Below are positions 49,295 through 57,806 of a DNA stretch of 64,000 nt, piece after piece. This DNA is from an uncultured Oscillospiraceae bacterium (lineage in GTDB: Bacteria > Bacillota > Clostridia > Oscillospirales > Oscillospiraceae): contig CANRFC010000002.1 in assembly GCA_947629795.1 (NCBI GenBank), positions 1 to 64,000 on the forward strand, in the 5' to 3' direction. The notes beneath the pieces were generated by a model, which searched no databases, had not been told where the DNA came from, and saw only the letters and a program-made list of their open reading frames with translations. Made by a program: the position numbers and the translations under genes. The stretch's first letter is position 1; each line of letters begins with the position of its first letter.

Positions 49295-50749
49295 TCAGCT
49301 CAGGATCAGCATGGCAACAGTGAGGACCACGCCGACGGCCACCGCAATGACGGCCAGGAGTTTGGCTGACCACTTCACCCAGGTCTCCCAGGGGATCCGG
49401 GCCAGGGCCAGGCCGCCCATGATGAAGCCGCAGGTGGGGGTGAACAGGTTCACAAAACCGTTGGCGGCCACGTTGATCATGATGGAGGTCTCCACGCTCC
49501 AGCCCATGCCCGCCACGATGGGGGAGACGATGGGTGCGGACAGGGCGGCCAGGCCCGAGGAGGAGGGTACCAGGAAGCTCAGGCCGATGTGGAGCAGGTA
49601 GTCCAGAGAGCCGAATATACCGGCGGGCAGGCCCGAGGAGGACAGGGCGGTGATGGACGCCTCCACCAGCCAGGTGCCCAGTCCGGTGATGCTCATGATA
49701 ACGGTGGTGGCCCGGGCCAGAGCGATGACCAGGTTCACCGAGATCATGTCGGCAAAGCCGTTGACCACATGGGTCATGAACCTGCTCTTGTCATCGATGC
49801 CCACCAGGCCGATGATAATGCCCATGAGCAGGAACCAGGTGGCGGCGTCATCGAACCACCACCAGCCGAAGGGATTGCCGGTGAGGAAGCCGGACCAGCC
49901 AAAGGCGTTGAAAATGCCCTCGTTCAGGTCCTCCCAGGGGATGAAGCCCAGGATCATCACCGCAAAGGACAGGGCGAAGAGGATGAGGACCACCTTCTGC
50001 CGGCCGGTGAGGCGGACATTGTCGTCGATCTCGTCGGCGCCGCCGTAGGCCTCCTTACAGGCGGTGAGCTGCCGGGAGGTGAGGATGGAGCCCTTGCCCG
50101 CCTTGACCTTTTTGGCGTAGCGGGTGACGAAGAGGGCGGAGAGCAGATAGGCAACCAGCCAGAGGATGATGCCCTCCACATACAGGATGCCCATATTCAC
50201 CCCCACGCCCACCGCGGCGGCGGCGTCCACTGCCGCACCGGTGGCGAAGGGGTTGATGGTGGAGCCCAGCACGCCGGAGCCGGCGCCCAGCAGAACGGTA
50301 GCAGCGCCCACCATGGGGTCAAAGCCGGCAGCCATCATGGTGGCGGCCAGGAGGATGTAGAAGCCTACGGTCTCCTCCCCCATGCCGTAGGTGGTGCCGC
50401 CGATGGAGAACAGGAACATCAGGACCCAGATAAGGACGAGCTCTTTGCCGTGGAGCTTCTTCACCAGCACGTGGATGCCGGTCTCCAAGGCGCCGGTGGC
50501 GTTGAGCAGGGACAGGAACACACCCAGGCAGAACACGAAGCCGATGACGTCCCCGGCATCATGCCAGCCGGCAATGGGGGCCATGAGGATGTCGCTGACC
50601 GAGGCGCCCACCACCTGGGCCGCCTCGCCGGTCTCGGTGTTGGTATAGGTCTGGCCGCTGGCAAGCCAGGTGACCAGGGATACCGCCAGGAGGACCGCCA
50701 GCAGAATAGCAAAGGTACTCAGCGAGCGTCTTTTTTTCTTTTCGGCCAT
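49295..50749 (-). CDS. YfcC family transporter, probable arginine/ornithine exchanger
   Basis: A 484-residue membrane protein with about 12 hydrophobic segments. Family landmarks are GTTYGMGEETVGFY, LGAGSGVLGSTINPFATG and PSSSGLAALSAPIVSPI, typical of the YfcC/ArcD-like ion transporter group. As the last gene of arcA-arcB-arcC it most likely exchanges arginine for ornithine; this is inferred from context. Confidence 0.85.
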   Translation of the reverse strand: MAEKKKRRSLSTFAILLAVLLAVSLVTWLASGQTYTNTETGEAAQVVGASVSDILMAPIAGWHDAGDVIGFVFCLGVFLSLLNATGALETGIHVLVKKLHGKELVLIWVLMFLFSIGGTTYGMGEETVGFYILLAATMMAAGFDPMVGAATVLLGAGSGVLGSTINPFATGAAVDAAAAVGVGVNMGILYVEGIILWLVAYLLSALFVTRYAKKVKAGKGSILTSRQLTACKEAYGGADEIDDNVRLTGRQKVVLILFALSFAVMILGFIPWEDLNEGIFNAFGWSGFLTGNPFGWWWFDDAATWFLLMGIIIGLVGIDDKSRFMTHVVNGFADMISVNLVIALARATTVIMSITGLGTWLVEASITALSSSGLPAGIFGSLDYLLHIGLSFLVPSSSGLAALSAPIVSPIVAGMGWSVETSIMINVAANGFVNLFTPTCGFIMGGLALARIPWETWVKWSAKLLAVIAVAVGVVLTVAMLILS

Positions 50750-50785
50750 GTCACTCTCTCCTTCTCAATTATATGTGGAACGCGG

Positions 50786-51724
50786 CTACTTTTCAACCAC
50801 AGTTCCCGTTTTTCCTTCCAAAGCCTCCGCCGCCCTTGCCAGAGAGGTGATGAGGGCGGTGGCTCCCCCGGCGCTGCCCGCGACGAACTCCATGCAGGAC
50901 TGGACCTTGGGTAGCATGCTGCCGGGGGCGAACTGGCCCTGGGCGATGTATTCCTCCGCCTCGGCCAAGGTCATCCGGGACAGCTCCCTCTGATCGGGCT
51001 GATTGAAGTTGACACACACCCGGTCCACGGCGGTGAGGATAATGAGCTGATCTGCCTTCACGTCCCGGGCCAACAGGGCGCTGGCCCGGTCCTTGTCGAT
51101 GACGGCGGCCACCCCCTTCCATCCGGCCTCGCTCTCCACCACGGGGATCCCCCCACCCCCCACGGTGATGACGATGCTGCCGGTCGATACCAACTGCTCC
51201 ACCACGTCCAGCTCCACGATACGACGGGGGATGGGCGAGGGGACCACCCGCCGCCAGCCCCGGCCGGCGTCCTCCACAAAGGTGAAGCCCTTCTCCGCGG
51301 CGATGGCGTCGGCCTCCTCCTTGGTGTAGAAGCTGCCCACGGGCTTGGTGGGGTTCTGGAAGCCGGGGTCGGCCTCGTCCACCACCACCTGGGTGACCAC
51401 GGTGGCGCAGGATCTATGGATGCCCCGGGCGCGCAGCTCGGCCTGGATGGCCTGCTGGAGGTGGTAGCCAATATAGCCCTGGGTCATGGCCCCACACTCG
51501 GGGAAGGGCATATAGGGGGTGCCGCCCCCCTGATTGGCGGAGAACTCCATAGCCAGGTTGATCATCCCCACCTGGGGGCCGTTGCCGTGGCCGATGATGA
51601 CGTCATACCCCTTCTCGACCAGATCCACGATGGGCTTGGCGGTGCCCTTTACCAGTTCCAGCTGCTCCTGGGGGGAATTGCCCAGGGCGTTGCCCCCCAG
51701 GGCCACTACAATTCGTTTTCCCAT
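50786..51724 (-). CDS. arcC: Carbamate kinase
   Basis: A 312-residue kinase that makes ATP from carbamoyl phosphate in the last step of the arginine deiminase pathway. Motifs are VALGGNALG (residues 6-14), DVIIGHGNGPQVG, SIVITVGGGGIPV and VIDKDRASALLA. It starts 3 bp after the arcB stop. Confidence 0.95.
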   Translation of the reverse strand: MGKRIVVALGGNALGNSPQEQLELVKGTAKPIVDLVEKGYDVIIGHGNGPQVGMINLAMEFSANQGGGTPYMPFPECGAMTQGYIGYHLQQAIQAELRARGIHRSCATVVTQVVVDEADPGFQNPTKPVGSFYTKEEADAIAAEKGFTFVEDAGRGWRRVVPSPIPRRIVELDVVEQLVSTGSIVITVGGGGIPVVESEAGWKGVAAVIDKDRASALLARDVKADQLIILTAVDRVCVNFNQPDQRELSRMTLAEAEEYIAQGQFAPGSMLPKVQSCMEFVAGSAGGATALITSLARAAEALEGKTGTVVEK

Positions 51725-51727
51725 GGC

Positions 51728-52720
51728 TCACTTCAGAGTCGCGTACATCACAGCCTTGATGGTGTGCATACGGTTCTCTGCCTCCTCAAACTGGCGGGCC
51801 TGCTTGCCCAGGAACACGTCGTCGGTGACCTCCATGGCGGGGAGGTCAAATTTCTGATAAATGTCCTCCCCGATGGTGGTCTCCCTGTCGTGGAAGGAGG
51901 GCAGGCAGTGAAGGAAGATGGCGGTGGGCCTGGCCTGGGCCATGAGCTCCTTGTTCACCTGATAGGGCTTCAGGAGCTGGATGCGCTCCGCCCAGAGCTC
52001 CTCGGGCTCCCCCATGGAGACCCAGATGTCGGTGTAGAGGATATCGCAGTCCCTGGCCCCCTGCTGTACGTCGTCGGTGAGCTCAATGACGGCGCCGGTC
52101 CCGGCGGCCACGGCCCGGCACTGCTCCACCAGGGTATCCCTGGGCATCAGCTCCCTGGGCCCGCAGGCGCAGAAGTGCATCCCCAGCTTGGCGCAGACCA
52201 CCATGAGGGAGTTTGCCACGTTGTTGCGGGCGTCCCCGAAGAAGGTGAGCTTTTTGCCCCGCAGATCGCCAAACTCCTCCCGGGCGGTCATCACGTCGGC
52301 CAGCATCTGGGTGGGGTGGAAGTCGTCGGTGAGGCCGTTCCATACAGGGACCCCGGAGTACTTTGCCAGGTCCTCCACCACCGACTGCTTGAAGCCCCGG
52401 TACTCGATGCCGTCGTACATCCGCCCCAGGACCTTGGCAGTGTCGGCCAGGGACTCCTTCTTGCCCATCTGAGAGGAACCGGGGTCCAGGAAGGTCACCC
52501 CCATGCCCAGGTCCCGGGCTCCCACCTCAAAGGCGCAGCGGGTGCGGGTGGAGGTCTTTTCAAACAGCAGCACCACCTGCTTGCCGGTGAGCCACTTGTG
52601 CTCCACCCCGTTCGCTTTCATCCGTTTGAACTCGGCGGCCAGGTCCAGCAGGTAGTTGATCTCCGCCGGCGTAAAGTCCAGCAAAGTCAAAAAACTGCGG
52701 CCCCTGATATTGATCCCCAT
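51728..52720 (-). CDS. arcB: Ornithine carbamoyltransferase (catabolic)
   Basis: A 330-residue transcarbamylase converting citrulline to ornithine and carbamoyl phosphate. Landmarks are the carbamoyl-phosphate loop FEKTSTRTRCAFEVGA, WNGLTDDFHPTQMLAD and FLHCLPSFHD. The operon position between arcA and arcC marks it as catabolic, although biosynthetic ArgF enzymes share the same motifs. Confidence 0.94.
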   Translation of the reverse strand: MGINIRGRSFLTLLDFTPAEINYLLDLAAEFKRMKANGVEHKWLTGKQVVLLFEKTSTRTRCAFEVGARDLGMGVTFLDPGSSQMGKKESLADTAKVLGRMYDGIEYRGFKQSVVEDLAKYSGVPVWNGLTDDFHPTQMLADVMTAREEFGDLRGKKLTFFGDARNNVANSLMVVCAKLGMHFCACGPRELMPRDTLVEQCRAVAAGTGAVIELTDDVQQGARDCDILYTDIWVSMGEPEELWAERIQLLKPYQVNKELMAQARPTAIFLHCLPSFHDRETTIGEDIYQKFDLPAMEVTDDVFLGKQARQFEEAENRMHTIKAVMYATLK

Positions 52721-52759
52721 ATCACATTCCTCCTATTACTTTTTGCAAATTTGCATTGT

Positions 52760-53992
52760 TCACTCTGCCCGGATGAGGGGCATGGACATGCACCGGGGGC
52801 CGCCCCGGCCCCGGGAGAGCTCGGCCGAGGGCATCTCCAGCACGGTGAGGCCGGCGTCCCGCAGGATGGCGTTGGATACGCTGTTGCGCTGATAGACCAC
52901 GATCTTGCCCGGGGCGATGCACAGGGTGTTGGAGCCGTCGTTCCACTGCTCCCGGGCCGCGGCGATGAGGTCGTCGCCGCCGCAATAGATAAGCTGAATG
53001 TCATCCACATGGGTGTACTGTTCCAGAATGCTCTTCAGGTCGGCGTCGATGGTCCGGATCCGGAGGTCGGCGGGGTCCCTGTCCCCCGGCGTGAGCTCGT
53101 ACACGGTGAGGGGGCCCAGAATGGCGGGGTGGACGGTGAATTTGTCCATGTCGATCTGGGTAAACACCGTGTCCAGATGCATAAAGGCCCGGCAGTCGGG
53201 GATCTCGAAGGCCAACACGGTGCGGATCCTGGCGTTGGGGTCGGTGAACAGGCTCTTGGCCACCGACTCAATGGCGTCGGGACTGGTGCGCTGAGAGATG
53301 CCGATGGCCAGGGTGTCCTCGGTGAGGTTGAGCACGTCGCCCCCCTCGATGTTGCGCTCCATGTTCCGGTCGTAGTACCGGGTCACAAGGCCCGCGAAAT
53401 CCGGGTGATACCGGAAGATGTAGTCGGCGTAGATGGTCTCCCGGCAGCGGGTGGGGTAGCGCATCTTGTGGAGGAACACACCGGTGCCCACGCTGGCAAA
53501 GGGGTCCCGGGTAAAGTAGAGGTTGGGCATGGGGTCCACCACCAGATCGTCCGGCGGCGCGGTCATATCCTGGAGAGAATAGGCGTGGGCGGTGTCCCCC
53601 ATCTCCTTGAGGGTGATACCCTCCATGGTCTTCTCCACCAGGGCCTTCCCCTTGAAGTTGGTCACCAGGTAGCTGTATAACTTATCCTGCCAGCGGCGGG
53701 TCTTGATGTTGCCCTCGGCAAGCCACTGGTAGAGGAAGGGCTCCGCCACCTGGGGATACAGACTCAGGACCTCCGTCATCAGGTCCTCCAGATAGACCAC
53801 CTCCACGCCGTTGTCCCGGAGGATCTGGGCAAAGGCGTCGTGCTCCTGCTGTGCCACCTCCAGAAAGGGGATGTCGTCAAAGAGCAGCTCGGGCAGCCGG
53901 TCGGGAGTCAGATTCAGCAGTTCCCTTCCCGGACGGTGCAGCAGGACCTTTTTGAGCGGCTCGATCTCGCTGCGCACACAAATACCTTTCAT
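52760..53992 (-). CDS. arcA: Arginine deiminase
   Basis: A 410-residue enzyme that splits arginine to citrulline and ammonia. Family landmarks are VRSEIEPLKKVLLHRPG, DPMPNLYFTRDPFA, NIEGGDVL, HLDTVFTQID and the catalytic cysteine in GRGGPRCMSMPL near the C-terminus. It heads the operon; TAGGAGGG precedes the start. Products feed arcB and arcC, yielding ATP and raising pH. Confidence 0.95.
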   Translation of the reverse strand: MKGICVRSEIEPLKKVLLHRPGRELLNLTPDRLPELLFDDIPFLEVAQQEHDAFAQILRDNGVEVVYLEDLMTEVLSLYPQVAEPFLYQWLAEGNIKTRRWQDKLYSYLVTNFKGKALVEKTMEGITLKEMGDTAHAYSLQDMTAPPDDLVVDPMPNLYFTRDPFASVGTGVFLHKMRYPTRCRETIYADYIFRYHPDFAGLVTRYYDRNMERNIEGGDVLNLTEDTLAIGISQRTSPDAIESVAKSLFTDPNARIRTVLAFEIPDCRAFMHLDTVFTQIDMDKFTVHPAILGPLTVYELTPGDRDPADLRIRTIDADLKSILEQYTHVDDIQLIYCGGDDLIAAAREQWNDGSNTLCIAPGKIVVYQRNSVSNAILRDAGLTVLEMPSAELSRGRGGPRCMSMPLIRAE

Positions 53993-54061
53993 GGTTCCCT
54001 CCTATCACAAAAATACATGAACGAAGTTTTGGTACACCACCTGCGCGCGTCGGTGCAGCCA

Positions 54062-54094
54062 ATTCATGACCTACTCTATGATACTGGATTCATG
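54062..54094 (-). promoter_or_regulatory. Candidate ArgR-type half-sites upstream of arcA
   Basis: Two CATGAAT motifs on the minus strand (54062-54068 and 54088-54094), 26 bp apart, resemble half of the Bacillus AhrC/ArgR box. TGAATAATTTA at 54170-54180 is a further partial match. The -10 of arcA is not clear; TATCAT lies between the two sites. The rest of the 330-bp gap holds no supported gene. Confidence 0.35.
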
Positions 54095-54255
54095 GTCCCG
54101 AGGTGGCCGTTTCCGGCCCTTTGAATTGTACATTTTCGCTAACTTCTATTCCTTTGTATACGGTATTTTTGAATAATTTAACGATAGCAAGGGCGGTCAT
54201 GCCTTCGCTGCCCTGCCGTCCGCAAAAGGTCTTGCTTCCTTCCTGCGCCAAAAGG

Positions 54256-54300
54256 GCAAAAAAAGAGCCGCCGCAAGCGAGAATTCGCTTGCGGCGGCAC
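54256..54300 (-). terminator. Intrinsic terminator of the YesL-like gene
   Basis: A 14-bp stem GCCGCCGCAAGCGA/TCGCTTGCGGCGGC with a four-base loop. On the minus strand it is followed by a run of T (complement of 54258-54264). Confidence 0.92.
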
Positions 54301-54320
54301 ACATCGGCGTCAAATCGACT

Positions 54321-55076
54321 TCAGTCCTCCGTCCGGGGGAGCTGTTCCTCGATGCCCAGCTCCTCGTTCAGGCGGTCATAGAGAAGGAACTGGCTGAGGA
54401 AGACGATATACCAAAACCCCAGGATGGGGAGCAGGAACAGGGTCCACGGGGCAAACAGGACAAAAACAAGAAGATAGGCCAGTTGGAGAACACACACCCC
54501 CAGGACCCGCCAAAGGTATTTGGCGGTGAACAGGATGATGTTTCTCAGGCGGTTGGGAACGGTCTGCCGGAAGAGGACCAGTTGAGGCCACCACAGGGTA
54601 TTCAACAGCAGGAACAGCAGCCCGCTGAACAGGTACAGGGCAATGGTCCCCGGTGTCTGCGGGGTCTCCGACCACCAGAAGAGGGCGGCCATAAAGGAGT
54701 ACATGCCCACCAGCAGGCCTAGGACAGCGCCGGGGAGCAGGCTCTCCCGCCCATTCTGCCGCCAGCTTTTCCGATAGGCGCTCCACCAACCCTCGGGCGC
54801 GTCCCGCAGGCCCCGGAGGATACCGTCATACAAGCCGGCAAAGAAGGGGCCGAAAAACATCCCGCCCAGGAGGGCGCAGGGGATGAGCACCAATACACTG
54901 CTGGAGAGGATGGCGTACCCGATACCGAGGGCCAGGGGAAGCGCCCCCAGCAGGGTGAGCAGGTTGAGCTTGATCCAGGAAAAGGCGTGAAGGGAGAGAA
55001 GCTGCTTATACCGGTTGAACCCGGTCTGCCGGATACTGGGGTCATAGCCCGGATCGTCATGTACAAATAGTCCCAT
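54321..55076 (-). CDS. YesL-like (DUF624) membrane protein
   Basis: A 251-residue protein with about five to six membrane segments. The YesL-like core appears as FSWIKLNLLTLLGALPLALG and LLGGMFFGPFFAGLYDGIL. Such proteins are often encoded beside LplB/LplC-type sugar transporters, as here. It is the last gene of the four-gene minus-strand unit starting with the LacI regulator. Its role in sugar uptake is not established. Confidence 0.78.
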   Translation of the reverse strand: MGLFVHDDPGYDPSIRQTGFNRYKQLLSLHAFSWIKLNLLTLLGALPLALGIGYAILSSSVLVLIPCALLGGMFFGPFFAGLYDGILRGLRDAPEGWWSAYRKSWRQNGRESLLPGAVLGLLVGMYSFMAALFWWSETPQTPGTIALYLFSGLLFLLLNTLWWPQLVLFRQTVPNRLRNIILFTAKYLWRVLGVCVLQLAYLLVFVLFAPWTLFLLPILGFWYIVFLSQFLLYDRLNEELGIEEQLPRTED

Positions 55077-55087
55077 ACGTGCGCCCC

Positions 55088-55690
55088 CTATTCTTCCAGC
55101 TCCGCGCTGTAATGGCAGCCGTCCAGGAAACGGGAGAGGACCTCCGTCACCGGCTGATCGTACCCTTCCTGACAGGTGAACTCGGCACTGACGGCATAGT
55201 TCCCGCAGACGGCGAAGGCGGAGGCCCCCCGGCTGTACGGGTTGGTCTCCGAATCGCACTCGTAGATCAGGACGGTATATTCCTGGTCGTTGTGGGTCTC
55301 GGTCCGGGTCTCGAGGATGGTGTAGGTCTCCTCCTCCCGTGCCAGCCAGTCCTCCATGGTCTGCCGGGCGTAGCTGCCGTCGGCGCAGCCGCACAGCAGG
55401 AGGTAGAGCTGGGCGGGATACAGGTCCACCTCTTTTCCATCCTCGTTGGTGTAGGAGGTGGGCTCACCCACCGTCCAGGCGGCGTAATAGAGGTCGTCGC
55501 CTGTCAGGATGGAGTTGTTGTCCAAAAGGGTCAGGCCGTCTCCGGGCGCCTCCACCCCCAGGGCGGAGCCCAGGAGGGTCCAGTCCTTGTCCCAGGCCGT
55601 TCCGTCGGCGGCCCGGTCGGGATAGTGAGGGGAACAGCCGCTCAGGCAGAGAAGTCCCAGGGCCAGGAAAAGACAAAGCTGCTTTTTCAT
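55088..55690 (-). CDS. Putative lipoprotein
   Basis: A 200-residue secreted lipoprotein. The signal peptide MKKQLCLFLALGLLC ends in lipobox CLSGC (Cys19). The mature part is acidic with several Tyr and Cys residues (LYLLLCGCADGSY, FAVCGNYAVSAEFTCQEGY). It overlaps the upstream membrane-protein gene by four bases. No family recognised. Confidence 0.75.
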   Translation of the reverse strand: MKKQLCLFLALGLLCLSGCSPHYPDRAADGTAWDKDWTLLGSALGVEAPGDGLTLLDNNSILTGDDLYYAAWTVGEPTSYTNEDGKEVDLYPAQLYLLLCGCADGSYARQTMEDWLAREEETYTILETRTETHNDQEYTVLIYECDSETNPYSRGASAFAVCGNYAVSAEFTCQEGYDQPVTEVLSRFLDGCHYSAELEE

Positions 55691-56418
55691 GACAGCGCCC
55701 CCTTCGTGATCACGGTCCAGAGTTCATCGCATGGGTCGGCATAGCGCACGGTCTTGTCCGCCCAGAAGCCCCGGCGGGCCAGGGCCAGGCCGGAGAGCAG
55801 CTCCTGACTGTCCCCGCTGAGCGTCTGCCCCAGGAGCTCCTCCGTATATCCCCCCAGGGCGAGGCCCCGAAGGGCCGGACAGTCCGACCAGGAAAGGCAG
55901 CAGCGTTCCACATCCCGGTCGCCCTCTGCAGGAAGGCTCCCATCCAGGCGGCGGAGGACCTGGTAGTTCTCCTGGAAATCCTCGGGGTCCTCCAGAAGGA
56001 AGAAATAGCTCTCGCAGGCGTCCAGGTCGGCCATCAATCTTGTCCTTCCCGCATAGGAATACAACGCATCGCCGCTGTCGGTCTCATCGCCGATCACATA
56101 CTGGTTCACCCGGACCACCACCCGGCCGTCACCGTCGCAGTCGGTACCCAGCCCGGACAGTGCGGTCTCCAGGGCGGTCACGGTATCCTCAGGCAGGGCG
56201 GCCGAGCCCACGTAGGCGACCTGATAGTCGGGCCTGACCTCTCCAAACCCCAGGGCGCGGGCGATGAGATAGACCGCCACGGCGGCCAGGACCACGCCCA
56301 GGAACACATACCACTTGTGGTAATACCACCAGTTCTCCCGCTTCTGCCGGGGGGTGAGCTCCACCTTCTCCTTCGGTCCCACGTCCCGGTATTTCCATTT
56401 CAGGTACTCGCTGGCCAC
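55687..56418 (-). CDS. Membrane-anchored protein of unknown function
   Basis: A 243-residue protein with a basic cytoplasmic N-terminus (LTPRQKRENWWYYHKWY), one membrane helix (about 37-57) and an outward domain. The outward part (PDYQVAYVGSAALPEDTVTA onward) includes an acidic DCDGDGR segment. The start is 16 bp after the LacI stop, and the stop overlaps the lipoprotein start. The trio with lipoprotein and YesL-like gene probably acts together at the membrane. Confidence 0.7.
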   Translation of the reverse strand: MASEYLKWKYRDVGPKEKVELTPRQKRENWWYYHKWYVFLGVVLAAVAVYLIARALGFGEVRPDYQVAYVGSAALPEDTVTALETALSGLGTDCDGDGRVVVRVNQYVIGDETDSGDALYSYAGRTRLMADLDACESYFFLLEDPEDFQENYQVLRRLDGSLPAEGDRDVERCCLSWSDCPALRGLALGGYTEELLGQTLSGDSQELLSGLALARRGFWADKTVRYADPCDELWTVITKGALS

Positions 56419-56434
56419 GAAAGCGCCTCCTCCG

Positions 56435-57424
56435 TTACTCCCTTGTGGTCCCGCCGCTGGCGTAGGTCACCGGCAGGCAGATCAGTCTGGGGAGATTGCT
56501 CCGGTCCTCCCGGAGAAGGAGGTCCACGCAGGTCTCGGCCAGACGGGGGATGGGCTGGATGATGGTGGAACAGTAGAGATCTCCGGTGGTAAAGCGGCGG
56601 ATACCGTCAAAGCCGATGAGCTGCACGTCCTCGGGGACCCGCAGCCCCAGCTCCGAGAGCATGCCCCGGATGTGGATGGTCAGGGCGTCGGTGGCACAGA
56701 AGATGCCGTCATACTCCAGCCGCCCGCCCTTCATGTGCTGGGACAGGAAGGCCCGGAAGGGCTCCACCAGGCCGTCCTCGTCATTGAGCCGCAGGGAGTC
56801 GCACTTGACTCCCCGCCGGCGGCAGGCGGACTCAAAGCCGTCTCCCCGCTTGTCCGACTCGCCGGGGACCCTGGAACCCACCCGCAGGAACAGCGGATGC
56901 CTGCAGCCCAGCTCCAGCAGCTTTTCCGCCGCCATCTGGCCCCCGCCGAAGTTGTCCGAGGACACACAGGGGACATTGGGACCGAAATACCGGTCAATGC
57001 TCACATAGGGCAGTGCGGGGTCCACCTCCAGATTGGGGTTGTAGGTCAGGCCGATGATGCCGTCCACCTTGTTCTGCTGGACCATTCTGATGCACCGCTG
57101 CTCCGCCTCCGGGTTGGAGGAGGTAAGGGAGAGAAGCATCCGATACTGGCGGGCAGAGAGCGATTCATAGGCGCCCTGGGCCAGGGCGGAGAAAAACGGG
57201 TCGGTGATATTGGGCAGGATCAGGGCCACCGTGAAGGTCCGGTTGGTCTTCAGCCCCCGGGCGTAGCTGTTCACCTGATAGCCCAGCTTCCGGGCCGCCT
57301 CCTCCACCCGCAGGCGGTAGCTCTCCCCCACGGGAAGGTCATTGAAGACCTTGGAGACCGTCCCCAGGGCCACACCGGCCTCCAGGGCCACGTCCTTCAT
57401 CGTCGGGGCGGAATTGTGCTTCAT
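56435..57424 (-). CDS. LacI family regulator of the fructan/sucrose locus
   Basis: A 329-residue LacI/GalR regulator. The HTH is TMKDVALEAGVALGTVSKVF (residues 8-27), followed by a hinge with LGYQVNSYARGLKTNRTFTV and a sugar-binding domain. It diverges from the transporter/GH32/kinase operon. Operators of the TGAAACGTT type lie near its own start and in the divergent promoter, so it should repress both directions. Confidence 0.92.
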   Translation of the reverse strand: MKHNSAPTMKDVALEAGVALGTVSKVFNDLPVGESYRLRVEEAARKLGYQVNSYARGLKTNRTFTVALILPNITDPFFSALAQGAYESLSARQYRMLLSLTSSNPEAEQRCIRMVQQNKVDGIIGLTYNPNLEVDPALPYVSIDRYFGPNVPCVSSDNFGGGQMAAEKLLELGCRHPLFLRVGSRVPGESDKRGDGFESACRRRGVKCDSLRLNDEDGLVEPFRAFLSQHMKGGRLEYDGIFCATDALTIHIRGMLSELGLRVPEDVQLIGFDGIRRFTTGDLYCSTIIQPIPRLAETCVDLLLREDRSNLPRLICLPVTYASGGTTRE

Positions 57425-57481
57425 AATAGGGCTTCCTCCATCAAGATGCGGCGTTGCCTTTGTCTTCTTCTATTATATCCG

Positions 57482-57491
57482 TGAAACGTTT
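57482..57491. promoter_or_regulatory. LacI operator near the regulator gene
   Basis: TGAAACGTTT, sharing the core of the two sites at 57651 and 57702, lies about 58 bp before the LacI start and suggests autoregulation. Confidence 0.55.
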
Positions 57492-57605
57492 TTTTGCAAG
57501 CGGTATTCAAGAGCTCCATTCCCAAATTCCGTTTTTTCGGCAAAACGCCGATTTTTGGCCCCCTATTTTTGGCTTCGTCAAGATGTAAAAATGCCCAGAA
57601 AACCC

Positions 57606-57713
57606 TTGACAGGAAAAGGCGATATGGTATATTATTTACACAATTCAAAATGTAACGTTTCACGCCCTCAAAAAGTTGAGGGCAAGCATTTGGAAGAAAA
57701 ATGAAACGTTACA
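57606..57713 (+). promoter_or_regulatory. Promoter and paired operators of the fructan/sucrose operon
   Basis: TTGACA (57606-57611), 16 bp, TATATT (57628-57633). TGTAACGTTTCA (57651-57662) and its reverse complement TGAAACGTTACA (57702-57713) lie downstream. Between them is a hairpin CCCTCAA/TTGAGGG (57665-57682). The two identical operators in opposite orientation could be bridged by one LacI tetramer or two dimers. Confidence 0.82.
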
Positions 57714-57806
57714 TTCGTGTCGAATCGGGTCTTTTCAGCTTGAAGGGAGGAGAAAGGCGGAGCGTTTTCTGGCAAGGCACCAAATTGAAAGAGGGAGTGA
57801 GACAAA

